DNA from: Ridgeia piscesae
Lineage: Eukaryota > Annelida > Polychaeta > Sabellida > Siboglinidae
Length of the DNA stretch: 64,000 nucleotides
Assembly (NCBI GenBank): GCA_025642075.2
Contig: JAODUO010000111.1
Span: 435,001-499,000, forward strand
Reading direction: 5' to 3'
This document shows, piece by piece, positions 38,561 to 52,370 of this stretch. The notes below the pieces were generated by a model, which had not been told where the DNA came from, did not search any database, and worked only from the letters and a program-made list of their open reading frames with translations. Each line of letters starts with the position of its first letter. The stretch's first letter is position 1. The position numbers and the translations under genes are program-made.

Positions 38561-40920
38561 ACATGTTTCTAGAATAATGCCCCTACAAGGTACTTCCTTT
38601 TTTATTTTATCACATTTTTATCAGAGCAACCAAGTTACCATATCAATTGAATATAATATATGTCAAACTGACTAAATGATTTACCCTGTAAAATATTCTA
38701 TTTACTCCCAACAGAATTAAAGCAACTTACTATGTACAACTACATAATTGATCCTCTTGTCAACCTCACAGGACCCAGGCCTGTCACTTGAGGGCATTTT
38801 CTTTCATCGCTCCTCCTAAATCTCTCCCTGCTAAGTAAACCTTCCTGTCTGCATTGGTACTCAGGAAGTAGTTCATCAAAACGACAGTTGCAATTTCCTG
38901 GCATTTGAACCAGTGTTCACTGCTGGCCCTGGCTCTAAAGACACCGGTGGAGAAATTACATAAATTTTGAATGACTGCCCATGAGAACTTGGCAGTCCTA
39001 AAAAGTGTTGGTGATTTGACATGACACTGTTGACAGGTGGCTACTGTTATCACAACACAAGTGTCACCACTCTGACAGCCTGAGATGACACATATGACAT
39101 CTGCGGCTATCATCTCTGGCTGAATTCTAGTCATAGATAAGTGACAAGTCGTAAAGCTAACGGAGATAACACATAGAAACAGTTTTGGTATGTAATAATC
39201 AAAATATGTTAAGTGAATATTTAACTTCACTTTTAATTCAGATATAATTTATTAAGTCAAACTGATTCCCAATATTATAAATGCAGAATGGTTACATGAA
39301 AAGCACTGGAAGATAAATTTACAAAGGTGTTGTTGACGCTAATTATTTAATATAAATGATCACACTGCATAATTTAGGCACATGTTGTGAATAAGGTTAA
39401 ATGTCTTATTTAAATAAATTGATTAATTGAATTTTAGACATATATATTCAGCAAAATAGAAAAAGCAACAATACAATAAAAGAATTGAGTGAGAATCAGG
39501 TCCGAAGAAGCACTAACAGGGAACATAATCCTAGTACAGATGTACATCTATTTTTGTTACAAATGTAATCATATTACACATGTTTGCTATGTAATCTATT
39601 ATTTAAACATTCACCGTTCCTTCTCTATCCTATATGCACATAGGGCACGCCCCGCAGTTAACCTCCAATTACCCCATGTTGGGCAATTCTATCCATCTGA
39701 ATATTAATGAAACCAACAAACAATGCAAACTGGTTCACCTCCAAATGATAACGTATCAGCGTAGACCAAAACCCACATGGACTCTGTTATTCAAATTTTC
39801 TCATTAAATATAATTTGAAACCTACGGCGCTATCACACAAAAAAGCATAACAATAAAAATGCTTCATAAGATAACATGGTCCACTGTTAATGTCAAACAA
39901 ATGGCACTTTCGCCCATGCGTGAAGAGATTTCCAAATACAATGGCTTGTTAAAGCTGCACTCGCCAACAACTGATATCCTTCTGCTGTGAACTATTTAAT
40001 GTCAAGATATGTCAAGGCTGAATATAAACTGCATTTTATCAAATTAATTGAGCAACTATATCTTTACACTTTTATTACTAACATTATAAACTGAAACAGA
40101 AATAAAGTACTTGCATTTTTTCTTAATTAATTTAACTTATTACTGATCAGTGCGAGACCATTCAGTGCATTATGCAGTTGGTTTACTGATTTACAATACA
40201 CATAGTTTTATTAAATTCATCAAACATTTTGTATTGTTAAATTGAAAATTGTGAAGCTGAACATCAGCTATCGTAGAGGCAGAGAAGTTTCCTAAATGTG
40301 AAAGGATGGGTAATTTGACTGTGTTTGATAATTTTCTCACATGTGCCCCTTTATAGGTTGTTCTTAATTACCTAGATTGAGACAGCAAACAATTTCTTTA
40401 GAACAAAATTGAACAATATCTGAACTTACTAGTTGTGTTACTGAGGTGTGGTGTGGAACACTTGAGTGGTACTCAGACAGTACAGGCAGTAGTTTAGGGG
40501 GTCCACCGTTTGGGGTGTTTGAGAGAGTAACAATGTTTCCGTTATCACACCTGTGACTCAGGTGTTAATAGATTTCTCACCTGGGTTATCTCAAAGGTTA
40601 GGAGCTTGTGGACCCAGTGGGTAGGTGAATTGTGCAATCAAAGGTGCCCCTTAAGATACTTTAAGTTTTCTTTTTTCCATTTGTTGACCTTTGCAACAGA
40701 TCTACATAAAAAAACATACAAAACAGGCTGTGTAAAAGTTAGCGTCTCCATTAGACTCAGGCGCCTCAATAATTTATCTTTTGTAATACTTGATGAGGCA
40801 ATAATATGATCATGACGTGTTTGTGTTTTCACTGGATAAATATTTTAATATAATGAATAAATATTTAAATAAAATGAATACACATCTGTGCTAAGGCAGA
40901 TATATCAATGGAACATAAAA
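38561..40920. other. Non-coding DNA; one unassigned 148-codon open frame
   Basis: A minus-strand frame at 39230-38784 is open for 148 codons, with several Cys residues and no recognisable domain, membrane segment or convincing splice sites. One or two such frames are expected by chance in 64 kb of this composition. The rest is AT-rich with no gene seen. Confidence 0.4.
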
Positions 40921-41360
40921 TATAACTGAATTTAAATATAAAATAATTGTTGATGCATGGATAGATATAACTGAATTTAAATATGAAATAACTGTTGATG
41001 CATGGATAGATATAACTGAATTGAAATATAAAATAACTGTTGATGCATGGGAAAAAATTTAAAAATTTAAACTTGAATCTTTTAAATATAAAATAACTGT
41101 TGATGCATGGATAGACATAACTGAATCTAAATATAAAATAACTGTTTATGCATGGATAGATATAACTGAATTTAAATATAAAATAACTGTTGATGCATGG
41201 ATAGATATAACTGAATTTAAATATAAAATAACTGTTGATGCATGGATAGATATAACTGAATCTTTAAATATAAAATAACTGTTGATGCATGGATAGATAT
41301 AACTGAATCTAAATATAAAATAACTGTTGATGCAAGGATAGATATAACTGAATTTAAAAT
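40921..41360. repeat. 45-bp tandem repeat, about 9-10 copies
   Basis: The unit starts TATAACTGAATTTAAATATA and ends TGTTGATGCATGGATAGA. Copies are 90-98 per cent alike by eye, apart from one disrupted copy near 41045-41085. It is very AT-rich. The minus-strand frame over it is an artefact. Confidence 0.92.
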
Positions 41361-44300
41361 TAAACACAAGTGTTGTACACTACTACAGACGATACTGTAA
41401 AGTGTTACATTTCGTAGCTCTTACACCAGTGTGCTGCTGCCTATGTTATAATCAAATGATAGAGGAATGTGCTTGGGGACCATCTCCAAGGGTGGCCATT
41501 TAAATTTTGTTTTCTCAATTCTTATACTAAAAACAAAATGTGTGGCTAATGAGTTTTTCCCCAACATCTCGTAGGTGACCACTGAAATATTGGCCCTGTG
41601 CAGTGTTTGCCATAACTGAAAAACCACAGGATTTGAATGAGCACAAAAATATTATTAGGAAACGGTTGTAAGTTGTACTTGTAAATACTAACAATAAACT
41701 ATTATTTTGGGGTAAAGCAGACTGTTAATCGTATTTAACACCAACTAGATCTAGCTGATTTAAAAAAAATAACCAGTGTGTAACTGGTTCAGGATAAATT
41801 ATGTGTCTTATTTGGAAACCATGTCAACCAGTATGTCTGTACTGAACAAAATCATAGTTGGCATACCCTAAATAAAACTGTGAAACACCTGTTTACATGT
41901 ACCATTATGTTCCAGCTACCACTGGTGATGGCAGCACCTCATGTGTCTATACTATTTATGTGTACACTTATTATGTGATGTTACTGTTGTTTTATTTCTC
42001 ATATCTAGTCTACTAAAAGACATTTTATTATTATGCTACACGTGAAATTATTATTACATTGTTTATGCAGTTATTGGGAGTTGCCAGTGACCAGTTTTCT
42101 TAATAAATATTTATGTTATACTAATAATTATCTCAACTAACTGGCAACAACCTAAAATGGCTCTGTTGTCAGCCTGGAATCATATATTATATTACCGATG
42201 GTTTTCAATTTGTTTATTTGTATATGTGATTTATACAATTCCAAAAAACTCTATCTATCTATCTTTCTATCTAACAAAATCTTTCCTCATGTAACTGTTT
42301 TTTCTCACCACTCGCTTTTTTATCACACAATCTGGGAATATCTCTAATGCTGACCACATAAAATATTAAACAATATTCTAAAGATACATTTAAGATTACA
42401 AACAAGATAATGGAAAGGTATAATTGTTTGCACCAAAGAGTAACTGGAAAATTATATGAAGTTCTATTTATCCTGCCTCTTAAGCGATCGCTATAAAAGG
42501 CAGGTCTTGTGCAGGTGTTGCTCTGAAAACCACTGCATTTGTGGAAAATGGGTCCAAGGAATGTTTCACCGACCAACCGACAACCGTGTAGAAGACTTGT
42601 CTGGCGCCAGGACCAGGGGAGTTTGGTACAGCAACTGGCAGTACAGCGGGAGGGAAACAGATGGCTACATCCCCTGTGGCGTGGTGTGTGTGTGTGCGCA
42701 ACATACGCGGGTGTGCACGCAACAGCTCATGTGTGTGTGTGTACAGTTATACCGGTACTAGAATTAAACTGTGCAATGTAGTAGTCCTTTCACTGTCAGT
42801 GAATCACATTGCTGACACTCTGGTCTGTTCACTTCTCTGCACATGTGTTTGTTCACTTTCCTCAAAGACCATTGCCACTGGCCACGTGTTTTAGAAAACA
42901 CAACAGTTACTTACAGCTATATTTTTCAGTGGATAACCTGAGTGATCAGCCATTTGCCAGGTGACACCACTGTGATGAAGTGTTTGATTTATTGTGAAAT
43001 CATTTTTTGCTCCATGAGGTCCCACAACTGTGCAGCAGAAACAAACTGATCATCAGGACAAGTTTATTTCTTCGAGAAATTATTTTTAAATGGTCAATTA
43101 GTTTGATTATTTCTACCCTGACACACAGTAGCACTGCACTGCAGGTGGTGTTGAATGTAAGGTTTCAGAGGATTGACTTGGTACATTCTGTGGAATTCAC
43201 AGACTTGAAACACGACTCTTACCACCTCCTAGGGAAGCACCTGCTCCCCACCCCCAACAATCAGAACCCACCCACCCCCATCCCAACCATCAGAATCAAC
43301 TAAATCAATTCCATCTGGATTCTGGACAGAAACCCAATGATCACAGGTGCCAGTGTTAAATATGTCAAAACTACAATTGTTTATTGTTATGCAAACAACA
43401 TATCTGCTCCGTGTAATTGGCTGTGTTAATAAAAAAATTCATCTGGGTAATATAAAATGTGTTTATCCTATATCATGAATCAGGTACTTTTGTGTAAAAA
43501 AATTAATGTGTGAGTAATTTAAACAATATCAAAAGTTGGTTTTAAAAAGTGCATACATTTGTGTAAATTGTGAACAGAACGTTTTTCATAAAAAGAATTT
43601 GAGTAAAAAAATCAAATTGAAGGGGGTACATTAAAAAAATTCTTTCATGTTTAGAATACTCAGGTTCAACATATTACTCAGTGTCACAAGTTTGTGGAGC
43701 CTCCTGTTTGCTTTAAAATACACAAACACATAATTTACTATATAATAATGATCTTAGCATCACAAACATTCTTAGCAGCTCCATAACCATTACCCTGGAA
43801 CTTAGTGCTTAGTTTCTCAAATGTCAAGAATCTTACCCCAATTTCAAATCCAAGAAAAGACAGAACTAACTATTCACTGAAATCAAGGACCATATGTGTG
43901 ATCCCTTGAGCCTTTTCGTTATACAGTGCTTGGTGTCTCTCTCAAGTCTGTAGGGAATTCTACACAGATACATGAATTAGCTAGTATCCTAATGAACCAG
44001 GGTGGCAGCTTAAAGCAGGGACTGAGTGCATTCCACCCTAAATTAATCAGGCCATGGGCAGTGCTGTCTCCTGTAATCAAGGGACATGTAGCGTTTGTTG
44101 GCTGCCAATTAGGAGACCAGATCCCGCCCTTTCTTGCCGTTTCATCCCAGATCAGTATCAGACTTATGTGGGGAAGTAGAACTTCTGTCTCTGTTGTTTT
44201 CCCCAAAACTGAAAACCCACATGAATGAGTGTGGTTTAATTTACTTCTGCGGTCACAAGAAAGTAAATTAAATAATACGTATCATGTGGTCAACACCCCA

Positions 44301-45033
44301 GATGGTTTTTCTGCTGTAATTCGCGTTTTATGTCTGTGGTTCTTCTGTGTGTAAATATTTGATCAACACTGCACACAAATAACTTGAAGATCTGACATGA
44401 AGTAGACCAGAGTGGATGTAACAGCATAGTAATTTATCTTGTTTGTGATATGGATTATTTCATATCAAGAAACACATGCATTTTGAAGGATCATAGGAGC
44501 AATATCAGTAAATTTCGGCACACTGAACAGTATACATAAACATATTTGTGAATAAAAAATAAAATGTACTACTTCAAAAGAAAAGAACTAATAATAGTAA
44601 TAATAATAAACATTTAAATTATTTTAAAATAAAAAACTTTGTTTTTCTTAAATAAATTATACAGAATGATATTTTATCCCCATATTATGTAATTTTATAT
44701 ATTATTACCAAATACCTACAAGACAGAGGCTATTTAAATTAGTAACAAGATTTTAATTAAGAAAACTAAGAAACATAGATGCTTATCTGCTTTTAACCCA
44801 GATAATCATATTTGAACAAAATATGCTTGGATGCCTCATAGGCTCTAAGATCTATAACTACCCAGGTATTTAATAAATATATTAAACACTGTAATTTAAA
44901 TTTGATTTTATTACCCTTCCGTGTGTTTGTTGTCATATTAGATAAAAATGTGCAAGTGCAAAAAATAAAATGTTAAGATTTTGCTCCATATGTCTTAGAT
45001 ACAGTAAATGTCCAACATGTTAATTGTACTTAC
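41361..45033. other. Non-coding DNA, no supported gene
   Basis: AT-rich DNA. A short (CTAT)n tail at about 42252-42274 follows TTCCAAAAAACT, which may be another LINE 3' end. A G+C-richer block at about 43925-44230 is open on both strands for about 95 codons without a recognisable product. It may be conserved non-coding DNA or chance. Confidence 0.4.
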
Positions 45034-45163
45034 TGAGTTTGCTCCCTTGTATTGCAGTAACTGGCACAAATATTCCGGGTTTGTCTTCCACATTCAGTCT
45101 ACAAGCATCTGCTAGTCCAGGTGTACAAGAACTCAGTGCCAACGCAATGTTGCATTCTGCCTC
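45034..45163 (-). CDS. Possible internal coding exon of an unknown gene
   Basis: A 130-bp minus-strand segment is bounded by a fair acceptor (CCGCTTTGCTACAG, ending at 45164) and a consensus donor (GTAAGT, 45033-45028). Between them one frame is open and reads EAECNIALALSSCTPG and so on to ending QGSKL, in phase 0 at the 5' end and phase 1 at the 3' end. Codon use looks more coding-like than the AT-rich flanks. I do not recognise the protein, and no partner exon was found on either side. The same frame extends 14 codons upstream to an ATG at 45205. It may be a chance pairing of splice-like motifs. Confidence 0.28.
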
Positions 45164-45205
45164 CTGTAGCAAAGCGGCATGAAGTGGGTACATGGGTGAG
45201 TCCAT

Positions 45206-47600
45206 TATCTCGGAGGGGTGACGGCCAGTATGACATTGAAATAGAAAAGTGATTCAGTTGCATGAATTCATTAGAAGTGGCAAACCACATTGCTCACAGA
45301 CGCATGTGCAGTGAGGCGTGCAAAGTCTGCAGGAGTGTTTTTCCTAAGGGTGAATGAAACCAAGAAAGAAACTGCTAAAAACATGTTAAATTAACATATT
45401 GGAATAGGAGCAATGTCACTAGCTACTTCTAGGAAGGTTTGGTAAATGTTATTAAACCTACTTACAACAGGAGACTATTTCTTTGTTTAGCTTGTTACCA
45501 ATATAAGCAAGTATAAATATGCACCGACGGTGCACAAATAGCTCATATAAACATATACGAGTAGAGAATTACCTAATAACTGAATGCATTCAGACTATGT
45601 ATTTTTACCAACACCCTCTATATATTAGATAAATTTTTTTTCAGACAAAAAAAAATTTTTTTTTTTTTTTACGACACCTATAATGTTTACATGTCCAACT
45701 ATGTATCTGTTGTATAGTTTTGAAGACCAAACATCTTTTTATGGCATGTTTTCAGGAAGATGAGAATCAATAATTTTAGGTGTTCAAATGCATAGCAGTC
45801 ATTGGGGTACATTTGTACAAAATAAACCAATATATGTTAAAGTTAACAGTCAAGGCAATGAGCACAAACAAGCAAACAAACAAACAAAACAACAGATGCA
45901 TGTCCAAACACCATCAGTGATAGTGAGTTGACAGGAGGATTTTCCTGAGCATTTGGATCATGCAAGAATCTACACACAAACGCCACACGTTATGGACATA
46001 GATCATTTACAAACACTTAGCACTGAAGCCAGCCTGCATCCTGAGTGTGCTGGGCAGAACTTAACCTTTGCCTGCTTCTGGTAATTCTAGAACTACCACT
46101 GCAAACACAAGACCTTGGTAATCCTACTGTTTGACTGGTCAATATCTTTACCCTCTTGGGGTTTGCCAGGCCCCCTTATACTGAAGGGGTGACAGGGCTC
46201 TCAACCTCCTGAGTTGTGTAACTGGGAACTGCTCAAAAGCTTAGATTATTTCAATATAACTGTGTATTTACATATCTTGGCACATTTTCTTTGTGAAATG
46301 ATATTATAAAATATGAGAATGGCAATAAGTGTTGGCATTATCAAAAAATTAAGAAAATGTTTAAACAGTTTTCTAACGCCATAGCCATAGGCACTATACT
46401 CATTTACTATAGTATTTGGTGGGATATAAAATGTTTTATTGTCTAAAGTTTGTTGGAATATCTTAGACAGTGTCTTGCAACTGATCATAATATTATCATA
46501 ATTAATATCTCCTAGTCAGCAGGTTGTGTAAATCGTTGAATTGTTTGTAGTTGAACTATTCAGCATTGTTATTTCATATACATATATATATATATATATA
46601 TAGTCCACACTGGCAAAAATAGTGCTTAGAAATGTGTAATACATAATCCATAGATACCATAAAAACTGCCCAACAGGTACGAATAATTAAGTAATAATTT
46701 GCAAACCTCACTTATACGTAATGAAAATTGTAATGGGAAATTATTCCTTGCGACGTCTGACGACTCTCGCTGTTTATCTCCGTCTCATGATTAGAGATGA
46801 TCTGTTCAGTCTCTTCTGCTGTCTGTCTCTATCTCCATATCTCTGTCCTTAGTAATTAATACTCCCATCTGCACCGAAGAGGTGTATTCTGTTGAGGTAT
46901 TGTTATATGGTACATGTTGGTCCGTTTATGACGGTCCTACGTGTACAACCATAAGTCGGCGTCACCCAAAGTCTGACCTGGGAACTGAGGGTCATTCGCG
47001 ATTTGGACGTCTGCATTCCAGCAATGTGAAGGAGCGTACTCTCCAAATACAAAAACAGAGTCACTGTAACTGATTTAAACACTACACACGGGTCCGCAAC
47101 GGAATGCTTTCATAATCATCGAAGCCAGAATCGGAGTAGAAAAACCTAATTCGTTACACCTTGCTTTATTCAACGATGGATCAGGATCAATCAACCAAAA
47201 CGGAGACGAAATCACCGATGACGCATGCGCTGGCACCAACGTCGCGGGAAATGTTTCCGTCCGTAAAACCGATTTAGGCTCTCTAGACTTCTTTTGCGTA
47301 CGCCTTAATCATTACCATCGACATTGGATAGCAGAGGGGAGGTGGGAGGTAAAAACTGAATAAATATCCAATTACTTGTCGTAGTTGTCTTCACTTCTAA
47401 AACTAGCATAAATCCAATAATTCTCAACTGTCTGCCGAAGTGCGCAGTTGGATATTTGGGCACACTTTCGATCTTGGTTTAGGGCTTACGTAAACGAATA
47501 TAACACGGCCACCCGTTGAAGCTGTGGATACAAGAACGAGAGAGGAGAGGGGGAGGGAGGAAGGAGGAGTGACAAACAGACGCATATATAAAGCAGGAAG
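45206..47600. other. Non-coding DNA with a CpG-rich patch near 47.2 kb
   Basis: Mostly AT-rich, with a poly-A/poly-T patch at about 45648-45671 and an AT dinucleotide run at about 46577-46602. At about 47180-47290 CpG is much denser and includes ACGCATGCGC (47221-47230), close to an NRF-1 site. This looks promoter-like, but no start exon was assigned. Confidence 0.4.
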
Positions 47601-47601
47601 C

Positions 47602-47790
<189 letters not shown>

Positions 47791-50319
47791 AGACGGGTTG
47801 GAGGAGATCGAGAAAGACGCCTCCAATGTTTGTCCAATTATGAAGGGGCAAAACCAATGCTACTATATTCTATAAAATTAATACAGTAATGCGAAAGGCG
47901 ATGGGGCTCGCTTTGAACAGGTTGTTTTGCACATCGTCCCCTTGTGGTTGAATGTTTACAGACTTTGTGAACATTAAACTTGTTGATCTAACCTTATAAT
48001 TACATCCACGACTTTGCTTCAGTTGTGTTTTGTGATGCATATTTATAATTTATATAGGTTTACTTTGTCTATAACGTATGTCAGGTGTTTGACAGAATAC
48101 AATGTCAATTTAAATTGATGTTTGCATTTGCCTTTGTTAACATGATTAAACCCTAGTACAGTTATTTGTGTGCAAGCAAATCTACCTCAAAGCAACCATG
48201 AGGCATTTCAAGCAGCATAAATTATCATGGGTTGATCTGTGATAGTGGTTAATCGTTATCCACTTCGCTGACTATCGGCGTTTCCAGTCCAGCGCCTATC
48301 AGCCACGGAACTCGCGGAGCAGTCGGTCCGTTTAGCCAGAAAACACCCCAGGGCGTAACACCCCTTTCTGGTTGGCTGGGCTCGGACAGTAGTCGGATGA
48401 CAAGTGAGATGGTTTCCAGTGTCGCCAACACGTCCATATATCGGTGTCTGGACTTCGTCATCGCTCGCAAGCGGAATCACAAATGGCCTGTTTCACGTAA
48501 AAGCCGGACGCCATGTCCCTTGCGTTTAAAATCACCTCTTCGAATTGGCGTTCGTTTGTCTGTTTGTCACCGCAAAGTTCCGCGCCTGTATGGTCGGTTG
48601 GTGTGGGTGATTCTTCCTGGTATCGAGGTATTAGGGTGAATCATAATCTAATTAGACTAGCACTGGGGTTATTGCGAATAGACGTTCATACATGTAATGG
48701 CAATGTCTGTGATCATAAGTGACAGTTGTTTGATAACTGCAACGTCCACAATAGTAGGACGAGAGACGTGTAAATTCAAAGTTGCAATATCAACAATGAC
48801 CTAACAGCATAGACGCGGGTACGCGGGCAAGGAGCAACAGTCCTCCTGGAATTTCGATGGGGTAGACATGGTTCTGCCCTCTCCTTCCAGTAAATCCCAG
48901 TAAAGACGGGCGCGAAAATTAATTAATTACTAATTGTGTCTACATAGAATTGACCTTTACCCGGAATATGTAATCCATAGTAATATTACAAATGAAGGAA
49001 CAACGGCAGGCAACTGTAAAAACTAGGCTTATTTCAAAAAGAGAAATGCACAAAGGTTGCAGACATTTGGGCAACAAACTTAACACGATCTCCACAGTGA
49101 CGTAGGCAGCATAATACAATACTCTTTACTCGTGCTGCTTTTCAAATGGCACTACTAATAGGCGTATAACAAACACTTTCGAATGTTCAGTAAACTTTCC
49201 AGCTGTGCATTGCAACGATATGATTTGATTTGCATCCACCAGGGAAGCTGCATGACTAAACATCATTACATAACAAAGGGTGCTTGATGAAAACATCAGC
49301 CTCTTGATGAATACAGTCATTTGTCGCAGAATCTCACGTATTGTCCCAAGGCAAATACTACTCAGGTAAGCTCTCTGTAGTTCGCCGATTAAAAGCCGCG
49401 AAAACGTGTGAAATTTCACTTCAAAAGTCGAGCTTGTTTGACCCTGCGCAAAGTGACGTAATGCTAACGGGGCGCTGTTTGCGACCAGCTTCTGAATTCG
49501 CGAGTTCTTTTCACGGCGCAGAAAGTGTGGAGAAAACAGGTTGGGCCCGTGTCAACGAGGTGATGTAACCGTTGTCGACACCAACAGCTGTTATAATTGC
49601 AGTAAACAATCAATTAACGCGGCACTCGAGCGTCTGAATGACTTCGGCCGCCATATTGTCTCCGGGCGCTCGCTCTGGTGATTGGCTTTTTGTGCTTCTG
49701 CGAAAGGTGATGTCGATTTATGCAGATCGCACGTAGATCCTAATGCAGCGTGATGTTTATCCTGGGGTAACCCGACTAGGGCGTCGTGTAGTGGTATTGT
49801 TCCGAATTCGCTGTCAGTGTTTGCCTGTGCCACGGGAATTACTTCCATCATTCGTTATCGTGTTCACCGGTAGATATCGACATACGTTTCTAACCTAGAC
49901 TATTCCTACATTAAAACAACAGTATATGCCTATATTTTTCAACACTGTATAATATGACGCAACATAATATAATAAGGGAACTTATTTTGCTCATAATTCT
50001 TTCGAAAAAAGCTGACAGTCGTATAAAAACAATCAATCACAAAATCTATAAGCAACATTTAAGTTGTCAACAAATGGATGAATAGGCCTATGAGTTATTG
50101 TAGATAAGCAAGGTTATACAGTTTTCTTTGTCGGCGAATTATATAATATTTAGTACTGATTGGATACTAAGAGAGGGCATAGATATTCTGAAGAGTTAGG
50201 AAAAGCCCCATACATCATCCACACATCACAGGCGGCAAAGTTGTATTATGTGTGCAAGGTAATTGAGCACGACCTAAACAGATGCGCTCACATACATAAA
50301 CGCTAATTAGACCTAACAA
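47791..50319. other. Non-coding or first-exon region with promoter-like motifs
   Basis: CpG-containing DNA without a recognisable long coding exon. On the minus strand AATATGGCGGC at 49657-49647 exactly matches the AAnATGGCGGC YY1/start-codon motif. The ATG (49654) is followed by only 14 codons before a stop. A CCAAT-type GATTGGC is close by at 49680-49686. A TGACGTAA site lies at 49454-49461. This could be the 5' end of a gene pointing left. Confidence 0.35.
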
Positions 50320-50321
50320 GA

Positions 50322-50644
50322 GCGAGCGGACGCCCGCCCGCTCGCCCGCTCGCCCGCACGCCCGCCCGCCCGCCCGCCCGCACGCACGCACGCCCGCACG
50401 CACGCACGCACGCACGCACACACACGCACGTACGCACACACACACACACCACGCACGCACGACGCACACACGCACACAGCACACACGCACACACGCACAC
50501 GCACGCACGCACGACGCACACACACACACTCGCGCTAACGCTAACGCTAACGCTAACGCACACGCACACGCACACGCACACGCACACGCACACGCACACG
50601 CACACGCACACGCACACGCACACGCACACGCACACGCACACGCA
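50322..50644. repeat. Composite CCCG / CACG / CGCTAA / CGCACA array
   Basis: Successive blocks: CGCCCG-type repeats, CACG repeats, CA repeats, four CGCTAA units (about 50534-50557) and about 14 CGCACA units (50558-50642). It is alternating purine-pyrimidine and very CpG-rich, so Z-DNA-prone. Frames on the minus strand are Cys/Val/Arg/Ala artefacts. Confidence 0.93.
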
Positions 50645-51311
50645 ACCACTACAACCACAACATACTTCCAACTACATCCCTCTTTTCTAAATTATTGGAA
50701 GCTTTGGAGACTAGCAATATTGCGGGCTCAGCTCTCCTCCCGCCGTCCACCACCCGGTGCCAGCGGTACCCTGCATCTGCAGCTGCCATCCCGGTAAATA
50801 CAATCTGCTCACGCCAGACGACAACGATCCATCGCCTGGCAACGACTCCCCTAACGTTGGCGACAGTCTGTCGTGGATATCTACGCGTGTCATCTCTATC
50901 TGCCAACATCAGAGACAAGAACGCCGCGGTCTGGTTTTGTTTCCGCGTCGACTGTTGACAATGGAGCCGGTGGGTGACTTCCGTACATTTGTTTCTGCTC
51001 GGCGATGTCGTCGCGCTCTCTTTGTTTCGTCGGACATGAGACATATCAGACGGTGTTTGACGGGGCTTATCCTCCTCTCCCGGTAACAGATCCCCTGTAA
51101 TTAGGTGGGCGGGACGTTTCGTTCAAAGCGGCTTCGTAGAGACGGCAGCGACGGTTTACGCGAAGGAGACTTGTCGGTCGGTCAAGCCTCATCGAGTACG
51201 CGAGGACGGCTGACATTTTGAATAGAGTAACCTACAGCGTTAACAGTGTCATTTGCTATATCGTGAATGGGAAAAATATGGGTGATGTATAAAAAGTGTA
51301 AATTTATATTG

Positions 51312-51315
<4 letters not shown>
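50645..51315. other. CpG-rich unique DNA, promoter-like
   Basis: Higher G+C and CpG than the rest of the window, with a GC-box-like GGTGGGCGGGAC at about 51102-51113. Open frames of up to 131 codons exist on both strands, with no recognisable domain. This may be a CpG-island-like 5' region, but no exon was fixed. Confidence 0.35.

Positions 51316-51374
<59 letters not shown>
51316..51374. repeat. AT dinucleotide array
   Basis: About 29 uninterrupted AT/TA units, able to form a hairpin or cruciform. Confidence 0.95.
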
Positions 51375-51377
<3 letters not shown>

Positions 51378-51421
51378 TATGTATTTATGTATGTATATCT
51401 TCCCATTCCATTCAAGAAATG

Positions 51422-51824
<403 letters not shown>

Positions 51825-51831
51825 GGGGGGC

Positions 51832-52370
51832 CAGTCTGACAGTACCTCCTCCCGCTGCCAATGTCCGCTTGCCTCTGTCTAGATTCATTATCGTCCTTTG
51901 CCCGTTGGTTTCTCATCTACCAATTTTAATTGATCAGTGGCGCATTTAGGAGAGCATCGGGCCATGACCTTCATTTGCTTTAGAAATAGACTTTTTTTAA
52001 ATAACGCATTGCCCCACTACATGGTATACTCAGTAAGCACGCTTTCACACGGTCGTACTCCACCTCCTCAACGGTGCTGCTTCACAAACTGGACCTGGTT
52101 GCACGAATGCTCATTCGGAGGCGTTTTACGAAGATGCACAACTCCAGACAGTCGCGGAAAACACGGGGAATAATAATGTATGCGTAAATATAAGCAAATT
52201 CCCTACATAAATGTCGTATCGTACGCGTGGCGTGTTCTAATTACCCTGCATGTTCTAATCACCCTGTGTGTTCTAATCACCCTGTATGTTCTAATCAATC
52301 CACGTCGTCCGTCTTCTTTAGGTCTGACATAAAAAGCTCAGGGTCTCTTGTTTCAACATTTATGTGAGTC
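51832..52370. other. Non-coding spacer with a short 18-bp tandem repeat
   Basis: No gene was seen. About four copies of TGTTCTAATCACCCTGTG lie at about 52228-52298. Confidence 0.55.

Noticed and set aside
36801..38675. Three plus-strand open frames of 548-624 codons
   Set aside because: All three plus frames are equally open because of the 19-bp period, which is not expected for a real gene.
38784..39230. 148-codon minus-strand open frame
   Set aside because: No domain, no flanking splice sites, and a length expected once or so by chance in a window of this size.
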